Source of the DNA: Pelagibius litoralis
Lineage (GTDB): Bacteria > Pseudomonadota > Alphaproteobacteria > Kiloniellales > Kiloniellaceae
Direction: 5' to 3'
Assembly: GCF_011683915.1 (NCBI RefSeq)
Contig: NZ_JAAQPH010000003.1
Span: 62,001-126,000 of the forward strand
Length of the DNA: 64,000 nucleotides
Positions within the stretch are counted from its first letter, which is position 1; every line of letters starts with the position of its first letter. A program made the position numbers and the translations under genes. Under the pieces are notes generated by a model. That model had not been told where the DNA came from. It saw only the letters and a list, made by a program, of their open reading frames with translations, and ran no database searches. Positions 27,175-35,638 of the stretch are shown here, in pieces.

Positions 27175-28251
27175 ATGTCAAAAGACACGCAGTTCCTGGT
27201 TTCCCTCGCCGATGACGGCGATATTCCCGCGCCGAAGGAGATGGCCGCACGCCTGCAACGGCTGACGCAGGAAACCGCCATCGAAGCCGACTACTACGGA
27301 AACGGCGGCGCCGTCACGGAACTGGAGGCAGAGGCCGCGCGCCTCCTGGGCAAGGAACGCGCCGTCATGTTTCCAACCGGTACCCTTGCCAATCTGATCG
27401 CCCTGCGCCTGCTTGCCGGACCGGACGGCGCGCGGGTCGTCGTGCATCGCCACAGCCACCTCTTCAACGACAGCGGCGACAACCTCTCCCTCCTCGGCGG
27501 CTTCACCATGGTTCCGCTTGAGGGCGAGGGCGCCGGCTTTTCGGCTGACGATGTGGCGGCCGAGCTCGACCGCACCGCCGACGCCCGTGTCGCAAGCCGC
27601 GTCGGCTGCATCGCCATGGAAAGCCCGAACCGCCGCCTCCTCGGTCAACGCTTTGCCCAGGCCGATATCAAGGCGATTACCGGGCTGGCCGGGAACCGCG
27701 GCATTCCTCTCTTTCTGGACGGCGCCCGCATGCTGATCGAATGCGCCTATAGCGGCCAACGGCCGGCTGACATGGCCGCGCCTTTCGATATCGTCTATCT
27801 CTCCCTCTACAAATACCTCGGCGCGCCTTTCGGCTGCGTTCTGGCGGGCTCCGCTGCGATGCTCGACGGCGTGTTTCATGACCGGCGGCGCTTCGGCGGC
27901 AGTCTCTATCAGATGTGGCCGGCGGCGCTGCTGGCCAAGGATGCCCTTGCCGGCTATGCCGAGCGGTGGCACCGGACACGCAGCGCCGCCGAGGCCGTTC
28001 TCGCACTTGTCGAAGATCAGGGCCCGGTCACCGTGGAACACATTCCCGACGGCACCAACATCGTGCGGCTGCGCCTGCCGGGTGCCGTACTGGACGGAGA
28101 CAAAGTCAAAGCCGCCGGCCTTTCACAGGCACTTAAGCTGCCGCCGCCCAGCGCTGACTGTCTGCCTGTAAAGATCAACGAGACCTGGCTGAACGTGGAA
28201 CCACAGGATCTCGCCGGGCGTTTGCTAAAGGCCCTGGGGCGGTGCGCCTAG
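27175..28251 (+). CDS. Threonine aldolase/beta-eliminating lyase family PLP enzyme
   Basis: A 358-residue fold-type I PLP enzyme of the low-specificity threonine aldolase family. MFPTGTLANLIAL forms the cofactor phosphate site, ESPNRRLLGQ and LDGARM (Asp to the pyridine nitrogen) follow, and the Schiff-base lysine is probably in LYKYLGAPFGCVL. It cleaves beta-hydroxy amino acids to glycine and an aldehyde. It starts 56 bases after the thioesterase and ends the operon; its stop overlaps a repeated element at 28248. Confidence 0.87.
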   Translation: MSKDTQFLVSLADDGDIPAPKEMAARLQRLTQETAIEADYYGNGGAVTELEAEAARLLGKERAVMFPTGTLANLIALRLLAGPDGARVVVHRHSHLFNDSGDNLSLLGGFTMVPLEGEGAGFSADDVAAELDRTADARVASRVGCIAMESPNRRLLGQRFAQADIKAITGLAGNRGIPLFLDGARMLIECAYSGQRPADMAAPFDIVYLSLYKYLGAPFGCVLAGSAAMLDGVFHDRRRFGGSLYQMWPAALLAKDALAGYAERWHRTRSAAEAVLALVEDQGPVTVEHIPDGTNIVRLRLPGAVLDGDKVKAAGLSQALKLPPPSADCLPVKINETWLNVEPQDLAGRLLKALGRCA

Positions 28252-28285
28252 AGCGTTTTCGACTTACATCGAATCGGTTCCAGCC
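28248..28285. repeat. Copy 1 (half) of a palindromic intergenic repeat
   Basis: Starts CTAGAGCGTTTTCGACTTAC and ends CGGTTCCAGCC. The last 26 bases match the reverse complement of the final 26 bases of the window (63975-64000) at 24 positions. It lies between two convergent genes. CTAGAGCGTTTTCGA-type ends are a recurrent intergenic element in alphaproteobacterial genomes, as far as I recall. Confidence 0.6.
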
Positions 28286-28290
28286 ACCCC

Positions 28291-29715
28291 TCAAGTCCTT
28301 CGATAAGCTGCGTAGGCATCCGGCGATTGCGCCCCGACCTTGCGCAGGATCGTGACCCAGGCCGCGATGCCCTCGTCGACAGCGGAGAGCCGCAGGAATT
28401 CGTTGGGCGCATGGAAACGTTCATCCGCTGTCGAGAAGGAAAACATCACCGTGTCGATGCCGAGTATTTCCGCCACCAGATCCGACAGGGGCAGGGTCGC
28501 CCCGATCCGCACGCGCAGCGGCTTGCTGCCCAGCGTCTCGGTCAACGCCGCCTCCGCGGCCAGCAGCAAGGGGTGCGACGGCGGCACACGGTAGGCCTTG
28601 GTCCAACTGCGGTCGCCGCCAATGGACAGGGTCACGCAGCGCGGGCAGAGGCGTATAAGATAGTCCTGCACCAGTTTGCGGATATGGTGCGGGTCCTGGC
28701 CGGGAACCAGACGCAAGGTGAACTTGGCATGCGCCTCGTTAGGAACAATGGTCTTGGCGCCGGCCCCCTGATAACCGCCCCAGAGGCCGTTGACCTCCAA
28801 GGTTGGCCGGTCCCAAAGGCGTTCCAGGGTGGCATAGCCCGCCTCGCCCTTCTCGCAAGTGCCCACATCATCGGCCCAGTCAGCACCGTTAAAAGGCAGG
28901 GTGGCAAGCGCCGCCCGGGTCGCCGCATCGGGCATCTCGATCCCGTCGTAGAAGCCCGGAACGGTGACCCGGGAGTCGCCGTCGTGCAGGCTGGCGACGA
29001 GCGCTGCCATTTCATGCAGGGCGTTGGGCACCGCGCCGCCGTAGCGCCCGGAGTGCAGATCCATGTCAGCCGTGCGCAGCGTGATCTCGAAACCGCCGTT
29101 GCCGCGTGAACCGACATTCACCGAGGGCAGGTCCGCGCGCCAGCGCGCGCCGTCGGCGGAGAGAATCGCATCCGCCGTCAACAGCACCTTGTTTTTTGCA
29201 AGGATATTGGGCAGAGAGGGCGAGCCTGTCTCCTCTTCACCCTCCAGCAGGATCTTCACATTGACCGGCAGCCGGCCTTCAACCGCCAGAAAGGCGCCCA
29301 GCACCTCCAAGGCGATCATGCTGGGGCCCTTGTCGTCGGAAATACCGCGGGCATAGAGCCTGCCATCGCGTTCCGTCGCCTCGAAAGGCGGGCTGTCCCA
29401 GAGTTCCAGGGGGTCCGGCGGCTGCACGTCGTAGTGGCCGTAGACCAGCAGGGTGGGCTTGCCCGCCGCGCCGTTCCATTCGCAGAAGAGGGCCGGATGG
29501 CCGCCGATGCCGCCATCCAGTTCCTGGAAATTGGCGAAACCAAAGTCCGCAAGCAGCGTCTTCAGGAAAGCGCGGGCCTCGGCCATCCCTTCGCGGTAGG
29601 CCGGGTCGGTGCTGACCGAGGGACAGGCGAGATAGCGGCTTAAGCGCTGGAAGAAAGCGTCGCGGCCAGCCTGGCAATGGACAAGAACAGGATCGGTCAT
29701 ATCCGGATCAATCAT
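28291..29715 (-). CDS. M20 family metallopeptidase (dipeptidase)
   Basis: A 474-residue zinc peptidase of the M20/ArgE/CPG2 family. Metal motif VYGHYDVQPPDPLELW, RGISDDKGP, catalytic LEGEEETGSPSL, DMDLHSGRYGG and C-terminal APNEFLRLSAVDEGI. It resembles the CNDP-dipeptidase branch. The ATG at 29715 overlaps the SDR stop by 4 bp, so it is the last gene of the five-gene minus-strand operon and likely splits an imported dipeptide or N-acyl amino acid. Confidence 0.92.
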   Translation of the reverse strand: MIDPDMTDPVLVHCQAGRDAFFQRLSRYLACPSVSTDPAYREGMAEARAFLKTLLADFGFANFQELDGGIGGHPALFCEWNGAAGKPTLLVYGHYDVQPPDPLELWDSPPFEATERDGRLYARGISDDKGPSMIALEVLGAFLAVEGRLPVNVKILLEGEEETGSPSLPNILAKNKVLLTADAILSADGARWRADLPSVNVGSRGNGGFEITLRTADMDLHSGRYGGAVPNALHEMAALVASLHDGDSRVTVPGFYDGIEMPDAATRAALATLPFNGADWADDVGTCEKGEAGYATLERLWDRPTLEVNGLWGGYQGAGAKTIVPNEAHAKFTLRLVPGQDPHHIRKLVQDYLIRLCPRCVTLSIGGDRSWTKAYRVPPSHPLLLAAEAALTETLGSKPLRVRIGATLPLSDLVAEILGIDTVMFSFSTADERFHAPNEFLRLSAVDEGIAAWVTILRKVGAQSPDAYAAYRRT

Positions 29716-30449
29716 GTGTGACCTCCATCGACGCAAAGCACCTGTCCGGTGATCCAGGCCGCATCCGCGCCGGCGAGGAAGGAGACCGCGCCGGCGATAT
29801 CTTCAGGCTGGCCGAGGCGGCGCAGGTGGATGCGCCCGACCATCGCCTGCTGTCCCGCTTCGCCGTAACTGTCCCACTGCCGCCGGGTGGCGTCGTTGGA
29901 GAGTACGAAGCCGGGCGCCACGGAATTCACGGTGATCCCCGCCGGGCCCAGTTCCAGCGCCAGTTGCCTGGTCAGGCCGACCAGCGCATGCTTGGCGGCG
30001 GTGTAAGCCTGGATACCGGTCAGGCTCGGCTTCAGGCCCGCGCCGGAGCTGATGGTCACGATTCGCCCACTGCCCTGGGCCCGCATGGCCGGCGCCAGGG
30101 CCTGGGCCAGGAAGAAAGCACTATCGGTGTTGGCGGCAAAGACGGCACGCCAGTCCTCTTCCGAAACCTTGTCCACTGCCTGATGGACCTGACCACAGAC
30201 ACCGCCGGCGGAGTTGACCAGCACGCCCGGCGCGCCCTGGGCCTGGGTGATGGCCGCGACCAGCCGCTCCACGTCCGCCCGCCTGCCCAGATCGGCCGCA
30301 TAGGCGGGCAGGCCGAGCGCGGCGGCGGCATCATCGAAAGCCGTGCCGGGGCGGTCGCTGACCACCACATCGAAACCGTCGTCCGCCAGGCGGCGGGCGA
30401 TGGCCGCGCCGATCCCGCCGACGATACCCGTGACAAGGGCAAGCGTCAT
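29712..30449 (-). CDS. Short-chain dehydrogenase/reductase (SDR)
   Basis: A 245-residue classical SDR: nucleotide motif TGIVGGIGAAIARRL, NSAGG, catalytic Ser in ISSGAGL, and YTAAK (Tyr, Lys). The C-terminal half has the usual PGFVLSNDATR and CVDGGHT ending. The TGTVGGIG-type loop departs slightly from TGxxxGIG but keeps all glycines. Oxidises or reduces an alcohol/ketone; substrate unknown. Confidence 0.9.
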   Translation of the reverse strand: MTLALVTGIVGGIGAAIARRLADDGFDVVVSDRPGTAFDDAAAALGLPAYAADLGRRADVERLVAAITQAQGAPGVLVNSAGGVCGQVHQAVDKVSEEDWRAVFAANTDSAFFLAQALAPAMRAQGSGRIVTISSGAGLKPSLTGIQAYTAAKHALVGLTRQLALELGPAGITVNSVAPGFVLSNDATRRQWDSYGEAGQQAMVGRIHLRRLGQPEDIAGAVSFLAGADAAWITGQVLCVDGGHT

Positions 30450-31532
30450 TCAGGCCACTCCAGAGCTTGGTACTTCGGCGCCGGGCACTTCAGGGCCGAG
30501 CGCTTCCGAAAGGACGGCAAAGGTTTCCCCGGACTGCGGCCGCCGGCCCTCTTCAATATCGTGGATCAGGGCGACCAGCCGGGTCAACGCCGGCGTGGCG
30601 ATCCCATGGGACTGCGCGATCTGCGCGATAACGCCGATCTGCGGATCGACCTCCGTCTTGCGCCGACGCACCGCAAGATCGCGCCAGATTCCGGAATGGG
30701 TCTTTGCGGTTTGGGCGGTGAAGTCGGCAAGCGCGGCGATGGAGGCCCGGGCGGCCGCTTCGTCGGCACCCGGGGCATAGGCTTTCGGATCGAAGCCGTT
30801 GAAGCCGCGCGGCGTCACCTTCTCGGCCTCCGCGACGGCCATCACTTCGCGGCCGAGGGCGATGAGCGTTGGAATGCGCGCCGGGTCGGCGAAGTTGGCG
30901 CTCATGCTGTCCGGCGTCAGCGCCGTCGCAAAAAGCATCGCGCCATAGCCCAGCTTGCCCCAGAGATAGGCCCAGATGTCTTCGGTCAGCACCGCCTCGG
31001 GCTCGAAGACCTGCAGCCATTCGTGCATCTCCCGGGTGCGCGGGCGGATCTTGCCGTCGATCTCGCCGATCACCACCGCGCCGCGGTTGCCGAAGAGAAT
31101 GCGCCCCGGCTCCTGCCAGTCGCTGCCGTAGTTGACGAAGGCCCCCATGGTACGCCCCGGCCCGGCCATATCGGCGATGAGGCGTTCGTTCAGGCCGTTC
31201 TGCGCCGACAGCACATAGCCGTCCTCCGCCAGATGCGGCAGCAGCAGGGTCATGGCGGACTTCGTGGCCTGCGCCTTCACCGCCAAGACGATACGGCGGT
31301 AGCGGCCTTTCACTTCGCCGGGCGTCACGGTCTTCACGACCTGACGGAACTCTTCCACCGGGCCCTCGATCTGCAGCCCCTCGATGGAACAGGTCCGGGC
31401 ATGCGCCGCTTCGATGTCGACCATCTCAACCGCGCGCCCGGCTCTCGCCCAATAGGCACCCAGAATGCCGCCGATCGCGCCGGCGCCCCAGATCAGAACC
31501 GGTTCTTCCGCCATGACCGGACCTTCGCTCAT
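30450..31532 (-). CDS. Ketopantoate reductase family (ApbA/PanE-like) protein
   Basis: A 360-residue protein with the N-terminal Rossmann motif IWGAGAIGGILGAYWARAG and a C-terminal helical ApbA_C domain (MLFATALTPDSMSANFADPARIPTLIALGREVMAVAE). A second ATG at MAEEPV, with the Rossmann strand right after, may be the true start. In this catabolic operon it more likely reduces a 2-oxo acid than makes pantoate. Directly abuts the SDR gene. Confidence 0.85.
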   Translation of the reverse strand: MSEGPVMAEEPVLIWGAGAIGGILGAYWARAGRAVEMVDIEAAHARTCSIEGLQIEGPVEEFRQVVKTVTPGEVKGRYRRIVLAVKAQATKSAMTLLLPHLAEDGYVLSAQNGLNERLIADMAGPGRTMGAFVNYGSDWQEPGRILFGNRGAVVIGEIDGKIRPRTREMHEWLQVFEPEAVLTEDIWAYLWGKLGYGAMLFATALTPDSMSANFADPARIPTLIALGREVMAVAEAEKVTPRGFNGFDPKAYAPGADEAAARASIAALADFTAQTAKTHSGIWRDLAVRRRKTEVDPQIGVIAQIAQSHGIATPALTRLVALIHDIEEGRRPQSGETFAVLSEALGPEVPGAEVPSSGVA

Positions 31533-31534
31533 GA

Positions 31535-32248
31535 TCAGTCGTCCCAGTTCGGCCAGGGGCCTTCGATGGCGGCGCGGGTTTCCTCGACCCCGGCCTTCCA
31601 GACCTCCAGCACGGCATCGTCGGGCAGCTGCCAGGGGCCGCCGAAACTACCGTCGCCGAGCAGCTCCTTGGCGCCCTGCGGCGTCGAGGCCCTCACCCTG
31701 TCGAAATCCGCGGGCAGTTTTTCACCCTCCGGCGCCGGCGCGTGGGCCAGACGGGTCCAGGGAAAGTTCTCCATCCAGTTGGCATGGCTGCCGAGCGGGT
31801 GGATCTCCTTGACCTTCGCCATGGTCTGCGGCGCGGCCCACCAGTTGTGCAGGCGCACCGAGATGTCGCCGAACTCCGCCATCAGTTCCTGTCCCAGGGC
31901 GCCGACCGGGTTGTTACCGCCGTGGCCGTTTACGATCAGGATTTCGCGAAAGCCGCTGCGGCGCAGAGATGTGATGATATCGCGCATCAGGGCCATCAGG
32001 GTTTCGACCCGCAGGGTGACGGTGCCGGGATAAGCGCTGAAATAGGGGGTCAGGCCGTAGGGAATAACCGGGTAGACCGGCACCTTGAGCGGCTCCGCCG
32101 CCTCCCGGGCAACCCGTTCGGCCAGGATCATGTCGACGCAGAGGGAGAGCTGCGCGTGCTGCTCGGTGGAGCCGATCGGCAGCACACAGCGCGTGTCGCG
32201 GGCCACCTGACGCTCCACGTCCATCCAGTTCATCTCGGAAATCATCAT
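31535..32248 (-). CDS. Creatininase family amidohydrolase
   Basis: A 237-residue creatininase-fold metalloenzyme: GSTEQHAQLSLCVDMILA (Glu, His, Asp ligands), the standard VNGHGGNNPVGAL loop, and a later GSHANWMENFP segment where a His and Glu can complete the two-metal site. ATG at 32248 overlaps the MarR stop. Same family as the protein at 20960 but with a canonical central loop. Confidence 0.87.
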   Translation of the reverse strand: MMISEMNWMDVERQVARDTRCVLPIGSTEQHAQLSLCVDMILAERVAREAAEPLKVPVYPVIPYGLTPYFSAYPGTVTLRVETLMALMRDIITSLRRSGFREILIVNGHGGNNPVGALGQELMAEFGDISVRLHNWWAAPQTMAKVKEIHPLGSHANWMENFPWTRLAHAPAPEGEKLPADFDRVRASTPQGAKELLGDGSFGGPWQLPDDAVLEVWKAGVEETRAAIEGPWPNWDD

Positions 32249-32847
32249 GCCCGTTCACTCCCTGTCGGACGCCTGGGATTCGACGCACCGGGTTCACTGG
32301 AGGATTCATTGGGAGAGGATTCATTGGGCAGTTCGCCCGATAAAGGGGTGCAGTTCAGCACCACCTTGGCCAGCAGATTGGACAGCCTGCACTGCTCGTC
32401 CGCGCTCAAGCCATTCAGCATTTCCCGCTCGCGCCGCTCGAAGGCCGGCAGGGTGCGCTGAAACAGGGCCTGGCCCGCCTCGGTCAGGTAGAGCGCCTGG
32501 GAGCGGCCGTCGGCAGGATCGCGGCGGCGCACGATCAGGCCGGACTTTTCCAGACCGGCGATGGCCCGCGATAGGCTGTTTTTCGGAAAGCCCGAGGACT
32601 GGGCGATGTCGCGCGCCTGACCGCCCTCGCAGAGGGCCAGGGAATAGATCACGACATATTCGATCCGGCTCAGCCCTTCCGTCTGCTGCACCCAGTCGTA
32701 GCAGGCCGTATTGTAGTGCAGCGCCAGATTGTTCAGGCGAAAAGCAAAGGGACAGGGATTCCGCCACAGCTTGGCCTCGGTCATTCTGTTCAGACCTGAA
32801 ACGCCGCCCGGATTTGTCGGCGCGGTGAAATCGCTACGAGTCGGCAT
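32245..32847 (-). CDS. MarR family transcriptional regulator
   Basis: A 200-residue winged-helix regulator. Dimerisation helix with AFRLNNLALHYNTACYDW, recognition region ARDIAQSSGFPKNSLSRAIAGLEKSGLIVRRRDPADGRSQALYLTEAG. The C-terminus is long and carries ELPNESSPNESSSEP, an unusual duplicated NESS run. Start at the ATG 32847 (GTG at 32862 and ATG at 32784 are possible). First gene of the minus-strand operon and divergent from transport system 3; the palindromes at 32894-32963 are its likely operators. Confidence 0.9.
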   Translation of the reverse strand: MPTRSDFTAPTNPGGVSGLNRMTEAKLWRNPCPFAFRLNNLALHYNTACYDWVQQTEGLSRIEYVVIYSLALCEGGQARDIAQSSGFPKNSLSRAIAGLEKSGLIVRRRDPADGRSQALYLTEAGQALFQRTLPAFERREREMLNGLSADEQCRLSNLLAKVVLNCTPLSGELPNESSPNESSSEPGASNPRRPTGSERA

Positions 32848-32893
32848 GGGGCCTGCTCTCACTGGTCATGGGCAATCTTGTCACCGGTAATAT

Positions 32894-32963
32894 AGTTCCA
32901 CATAGAACTTGACACATGGAATATTCCATAACATCGTTGGCTATACAAGTTCCATAAGGAACT
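32894..32963. promoter_or_regulatory. Three operator-like palindromes between marR and transporter system 3
   Basis: AGTTCCACATAGAACT (32894-32909, 5-bp arms), ATGGAATATTCCAT (32916-32929, perfect) and AGTTCCATAAGGAACT (32948-32963, 6-bp arms) share TTCCA/GGAA elements. TTGACA at 32909-32914 lies between the first two and could be a plus-strand -35; the -10 is unclear. The arrangement suits autoregulation by the MarR protein plus control of the transporter. Confidence 0.6.
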
Positions 32964-33002
32964 ATGTTGGTGTTTCTACAAAAACTGGGAGAGGGGGATA
33001 CG

Positions 33003-34592
33003 ATGAACACGAGACAACTGTTCGCATCCGCGGCTGTCGCCCTGGGTGTGGTGCTGTCGGCGGGGGCTGCCTCGTCCCAGACGCTGACCGTCGGCGTGCG
33101 GGGTGGCCCGGAGTCATTGGACCCGCACTTTTCCGCCCTGGGCAGCCATGCCGAGGCTGCCAAGCACATCTACGACACGCTCGTGTGGTCCGGCGACGAT
33201 CTGCAGATCGAGCCCGGTCTGGCGACAAGCTGGAAGCCGTTGGACGACACGACCTGGGAGTTCAAACTCCGCGAAGGCGTGACCTTCCACGACGGCTCGG
33301 CTTTCGACGCCGAGGACGTGAAGTTCTCCATCGAGCGCATTCCGGTGGTCAGCGGCCCGACAACGACGACCATCTATGTGCGCCGCGTGGCCACGGTCGA
33401 GATCATCGATCCCCTCACCATCCACATCAAGACCAACGGACCGGCGGCGACCCTGCCCTACGACTTCGTGCGTCTCTTCATTGTCAGCTCGGACGCGGCC
33501 AAGGACTACTCCACGCCGGAGACCGCGGCGGAAGGCTTCAACGGCGGCCCGGCAGCGGTCGGCACCGGGCCTTACAAACTGGTGAGCTGGGAACCCAAAG
33601 GGGACCTGGTCCTGGAGCGCTTCGACGCTTACTGGCGCGGCAAGGGCGCCTGGGAAAAAGTCATCCGCAAGGAGATCCCGAACGACAGTTCCCGGCTGGC
33701 GGCTTTGAAGGCCGGTCAGGTCGATGTCATCAACTATGTCTCCTCCATCGACTATCAGGCCCTGCAGCGCGATCCGGCCATCGATGCCACGGTCGGCGAC
33801 AGCGTCTACATCATGAACCTGCAGCTGGATCAGCGCGCAGAGACCCCGCTGGTCCGCGCCAAGGACGGCGCCAAGCTGGATAAGAACCCGCTGCGCGACC
33901 CCAAGGTGCGTGAAGCCTTCGATCTGGCCATCGACCGCGGGACCATGGTCGACATCGTTCTCGAAGGTCTCGGCAAGCCGGCCAACCAGATGATGCCGCC
34001 GGGCTTCTTCGGCTCCAGCGAAGACATTCCGGCGCGCGAGCACAACGTGGAGCGCGCCAAAGCCTTGCTGGCCGAGGCCGGCTATCCGGACGGCTTCCAG
34101 ATCGATCTCTACTGCACTTCGGACCGCCTGCCGGGCGACGGCTCGATCTGTCAGGGCCTGGGGCAGATGTTCACCCAGATCGGCATCAAGACCAACGTGA
34201 ATGCCATTTCAAAGACGGTCTACTTTCCGGCGCAGGCCCGTCTCGAGTACTCGGTGTTCATGAATGGCTGGGGTACCCTGACGGGTGAAGCCTCCTACAC
34301 GCTCGGTTCCCTCGCCCATTCCAACGACCCGGACGTGAAGATGGGCGCCTTCAACCGCGTCGAATACAAGAACGACAAGGTCGACGAACTGATGCAGGCC
34401 GGGGCCAAGACCCTGGAGGCCGACCCCCGCCGCAAGCTCTATGAGCAGGCGATGGTCGAAACCATGGCCGACCGGGTCTACATCCCGGTGGTCCAGCTGC
34501 AGACGGTTTGGGCCACCAAGGCCAACAGTGTGACCTTTGCACCGCGTTTCGATGAGGATACCCTGGCGTTCTTCATCAAGCCGAAGAGCTGA
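33003..34592 (+). CDS. Peptide-type ABC transporter substrate-binding protein (SBP_bac_5), system 3
   Basis: A 529-residue DppA-family protein with signal peptide MNTRQLFASAAVALGVVL ending near AASSQ. Family hallmark at residues ~65-110: EPGLATSWKPLDDTTWEFKLREGVTFHDGSAFDAEDV. ATG at 33003 follows GAGAGGGGG. It feeds the four downstream genes after a strong hairpin at 34612-34636. Confidence 0.92.
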   Translation: MNTRQLFASAAVALGVVLSAGAASSQTLTVGVRGGPESLDPHFSALGSHAEAAKHIYDTLVWSGDDLQIEPGLATSWKPLDDTTWEFKLREGVTFHDGSAFDAEDVKFSIERIPVVSGPTTTTIYVRRVATVEIIDPLTIHIKTNGPAATLPYDFVRLFIVSSDAAKDYSTPETAAEGFNGGPAAVGTGPYKLVSWEPKGDLVLERFDAYWRGKGAWEKVIRKEIPNDSSRLAALKAGQVDVINYVSSIDYQALQRDPAIDATVGDSVYIMNLQLDQRAETPLVRAKDGAKLDKNPLRDPKVREAFDLAIDRGTMVDIVLEGLGKPANQMMPPGFFGSSEDIPAREHNVERAKALLAEAGYPDGFQIDLYCTSDRLPGDGSICQGLGQMFTQIGIKTNVNAISKTVYFPAQARLEYSVFMNGWGTLTGEASYTLGSLAHSNDPDVKMGAFNRVEYKNDKVDELMQAGAKTLEADPRRKLYEQAMVETMADRVYIPVVQLQTVWATKANSVTFAPRFDEDTLAFFIKPKS

Positions 34593-34611
34593 GCGGCCAG
34601 AGGTGAGACCG

Positions 34612-34636
34612 GAGCCGGGGCCTCTGGCCCCGGCTC
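34612..34636 (+). terminator. Hairpin between binding-protein and permease genes, system 3
   Basis: GAGCCGGGGCC (34612-34622) and GGCCCCGGCTC (34626-34636) form a perfect 11-bp stem with a TCT loop, followed by TTGCTTT. It sits 20 bases after the binding-protein stop and 30 before the permease ATG. It is most easily read as a partial terminator that keeps binding-protein mRNA in excess. Confidence 0.7.
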
Positions 34637-34666
34637 TTGCTTTCCCCGCCTTAGGTTAGGGCCGTC

Positions 34667-35638
34667 ATGCTCGGTTTCATCATCCAGCGTATCCTTCAGG
34701 CAAGCGTGGTGATGGCCGTCATGTCGGTCATTGTCTTTGTCGGCGTCTATGCCATCGGCAACCCCGTTGAGATCATCATTCCGCCGGACGCGACGCAGGA
34801 AATCCGCGCCGAGGTCATTCGCCGCCTCGGCCTGGACCTGCCGCTCTGGGAGCAGTACTTCATCTTCGTCGCGAACCTCGTCCAGGGCGATTTCGGGCGG
34901 TCCTTCATCTACAACGTGCCGGTTCTGGAACTGATTGCCGGGCGCTTGCCGGCGACCCTGGAACTGGTGCTCATTTCCATCGTCTCAGCCACCGTGCTGG
35001 GGGTCGGCCTGGGCATCTATGCCGGCTATCGCCCCGACAGCTGGATATCGAAAACCATCATGGCGGTCTCGGTGCTCGGTTTCTCCGTTCCCTCTTTCTG
35101 GGTCGGACTGATTCTCATCCTGACCTTCGCGGTCAACCTGGGCTGGCTGCCCGCCGGCAGCCGCGGCCAGGTGGTAACGGTCCTGGGCGTGGAATGGAGT
35201 TTCCTGACCCTTGACGGTCTGTCGCATATTCTGCTGCCGGCCCTGAACCTCGCCTTTTTCAAGCTGGCGATGATGATCCGGCTGGCGCGTGCCGGGACCC
35301 GCGAGATCATGTTGACCGACACCATCAAGTTCGCGCGCGCGGCCGGCATTTCAGAAGGCCGCATTCTGCGCCGCCATGTCCTGAAGCTGATCTCCATTCC
35401 GATCGTCACCGTCTTCGGGCTGGAGCTGGGATCGACCCTGGCCTTCGCGGTGGTGACGGAAACGATTTTCTCCTGGCCCGGGGTCGGCAAGCTGATCATC
35501 GACAGCATCACGGTGCTCGACCGGCCCGTCATGGTCGCCTATCTGATCCTGATCGCCCTGCTCTTCGTGCTCATCAATCTGACGGTCGATGTGGTCTACG
35601 CCCTGATCGACCCGCGCATCCGCACGAGGGGGGCCTGA
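34667..35638 (+). CDS. ABC transporter permease (DppB-like), system 3
   Basis: A 323-residue BPD_transp_1 permease: MLGFIIQRILQASVVMAVMSV start, GDFGRSFIYNVPV motif, EAA loop TDTIKFARAAGISEGRILRRHVLK, and terminal LIDPRIRT. Overlaps the next gene by one base (TGATG). Confidence 0.92.
   Translation: MLGFIIQRILQASVVMAVMSVIVFVGVYAIGNPVEIIIPPDATQEIRAEVIRRLGLDLPLWEQYFIFVANLVQGDFGRSFIYNVPVLELIAGRLPATLELVLISIVSATVLGVGLGIYAGYRPDSWISKTIMAVSVLGFSVPSFWVGLILILTFAVNLGWLPAGSRGQVVTVLGVEWSFLTLDGLSHILLPALNLAFFKLAMMIRLARAGTREIMLTDTIKFARAAGISEGRILRRHVLKLISIPIVTVFGLELGSTLAFAVVTETIFSWPGVGKLIIDSITVLDRPVMVAYLILIALLFVLINLTVDVVYALIDPRIRTRGA

Noticed and set aside
29718-32033. 771-codon open frame on the plus strand
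   Set aside because: It runs antisense to the SDR, PanE-like and creatininase genes, which have clear family motifs; the frame is open only because of high GC and is Arg/Gly/His-rich without domains.
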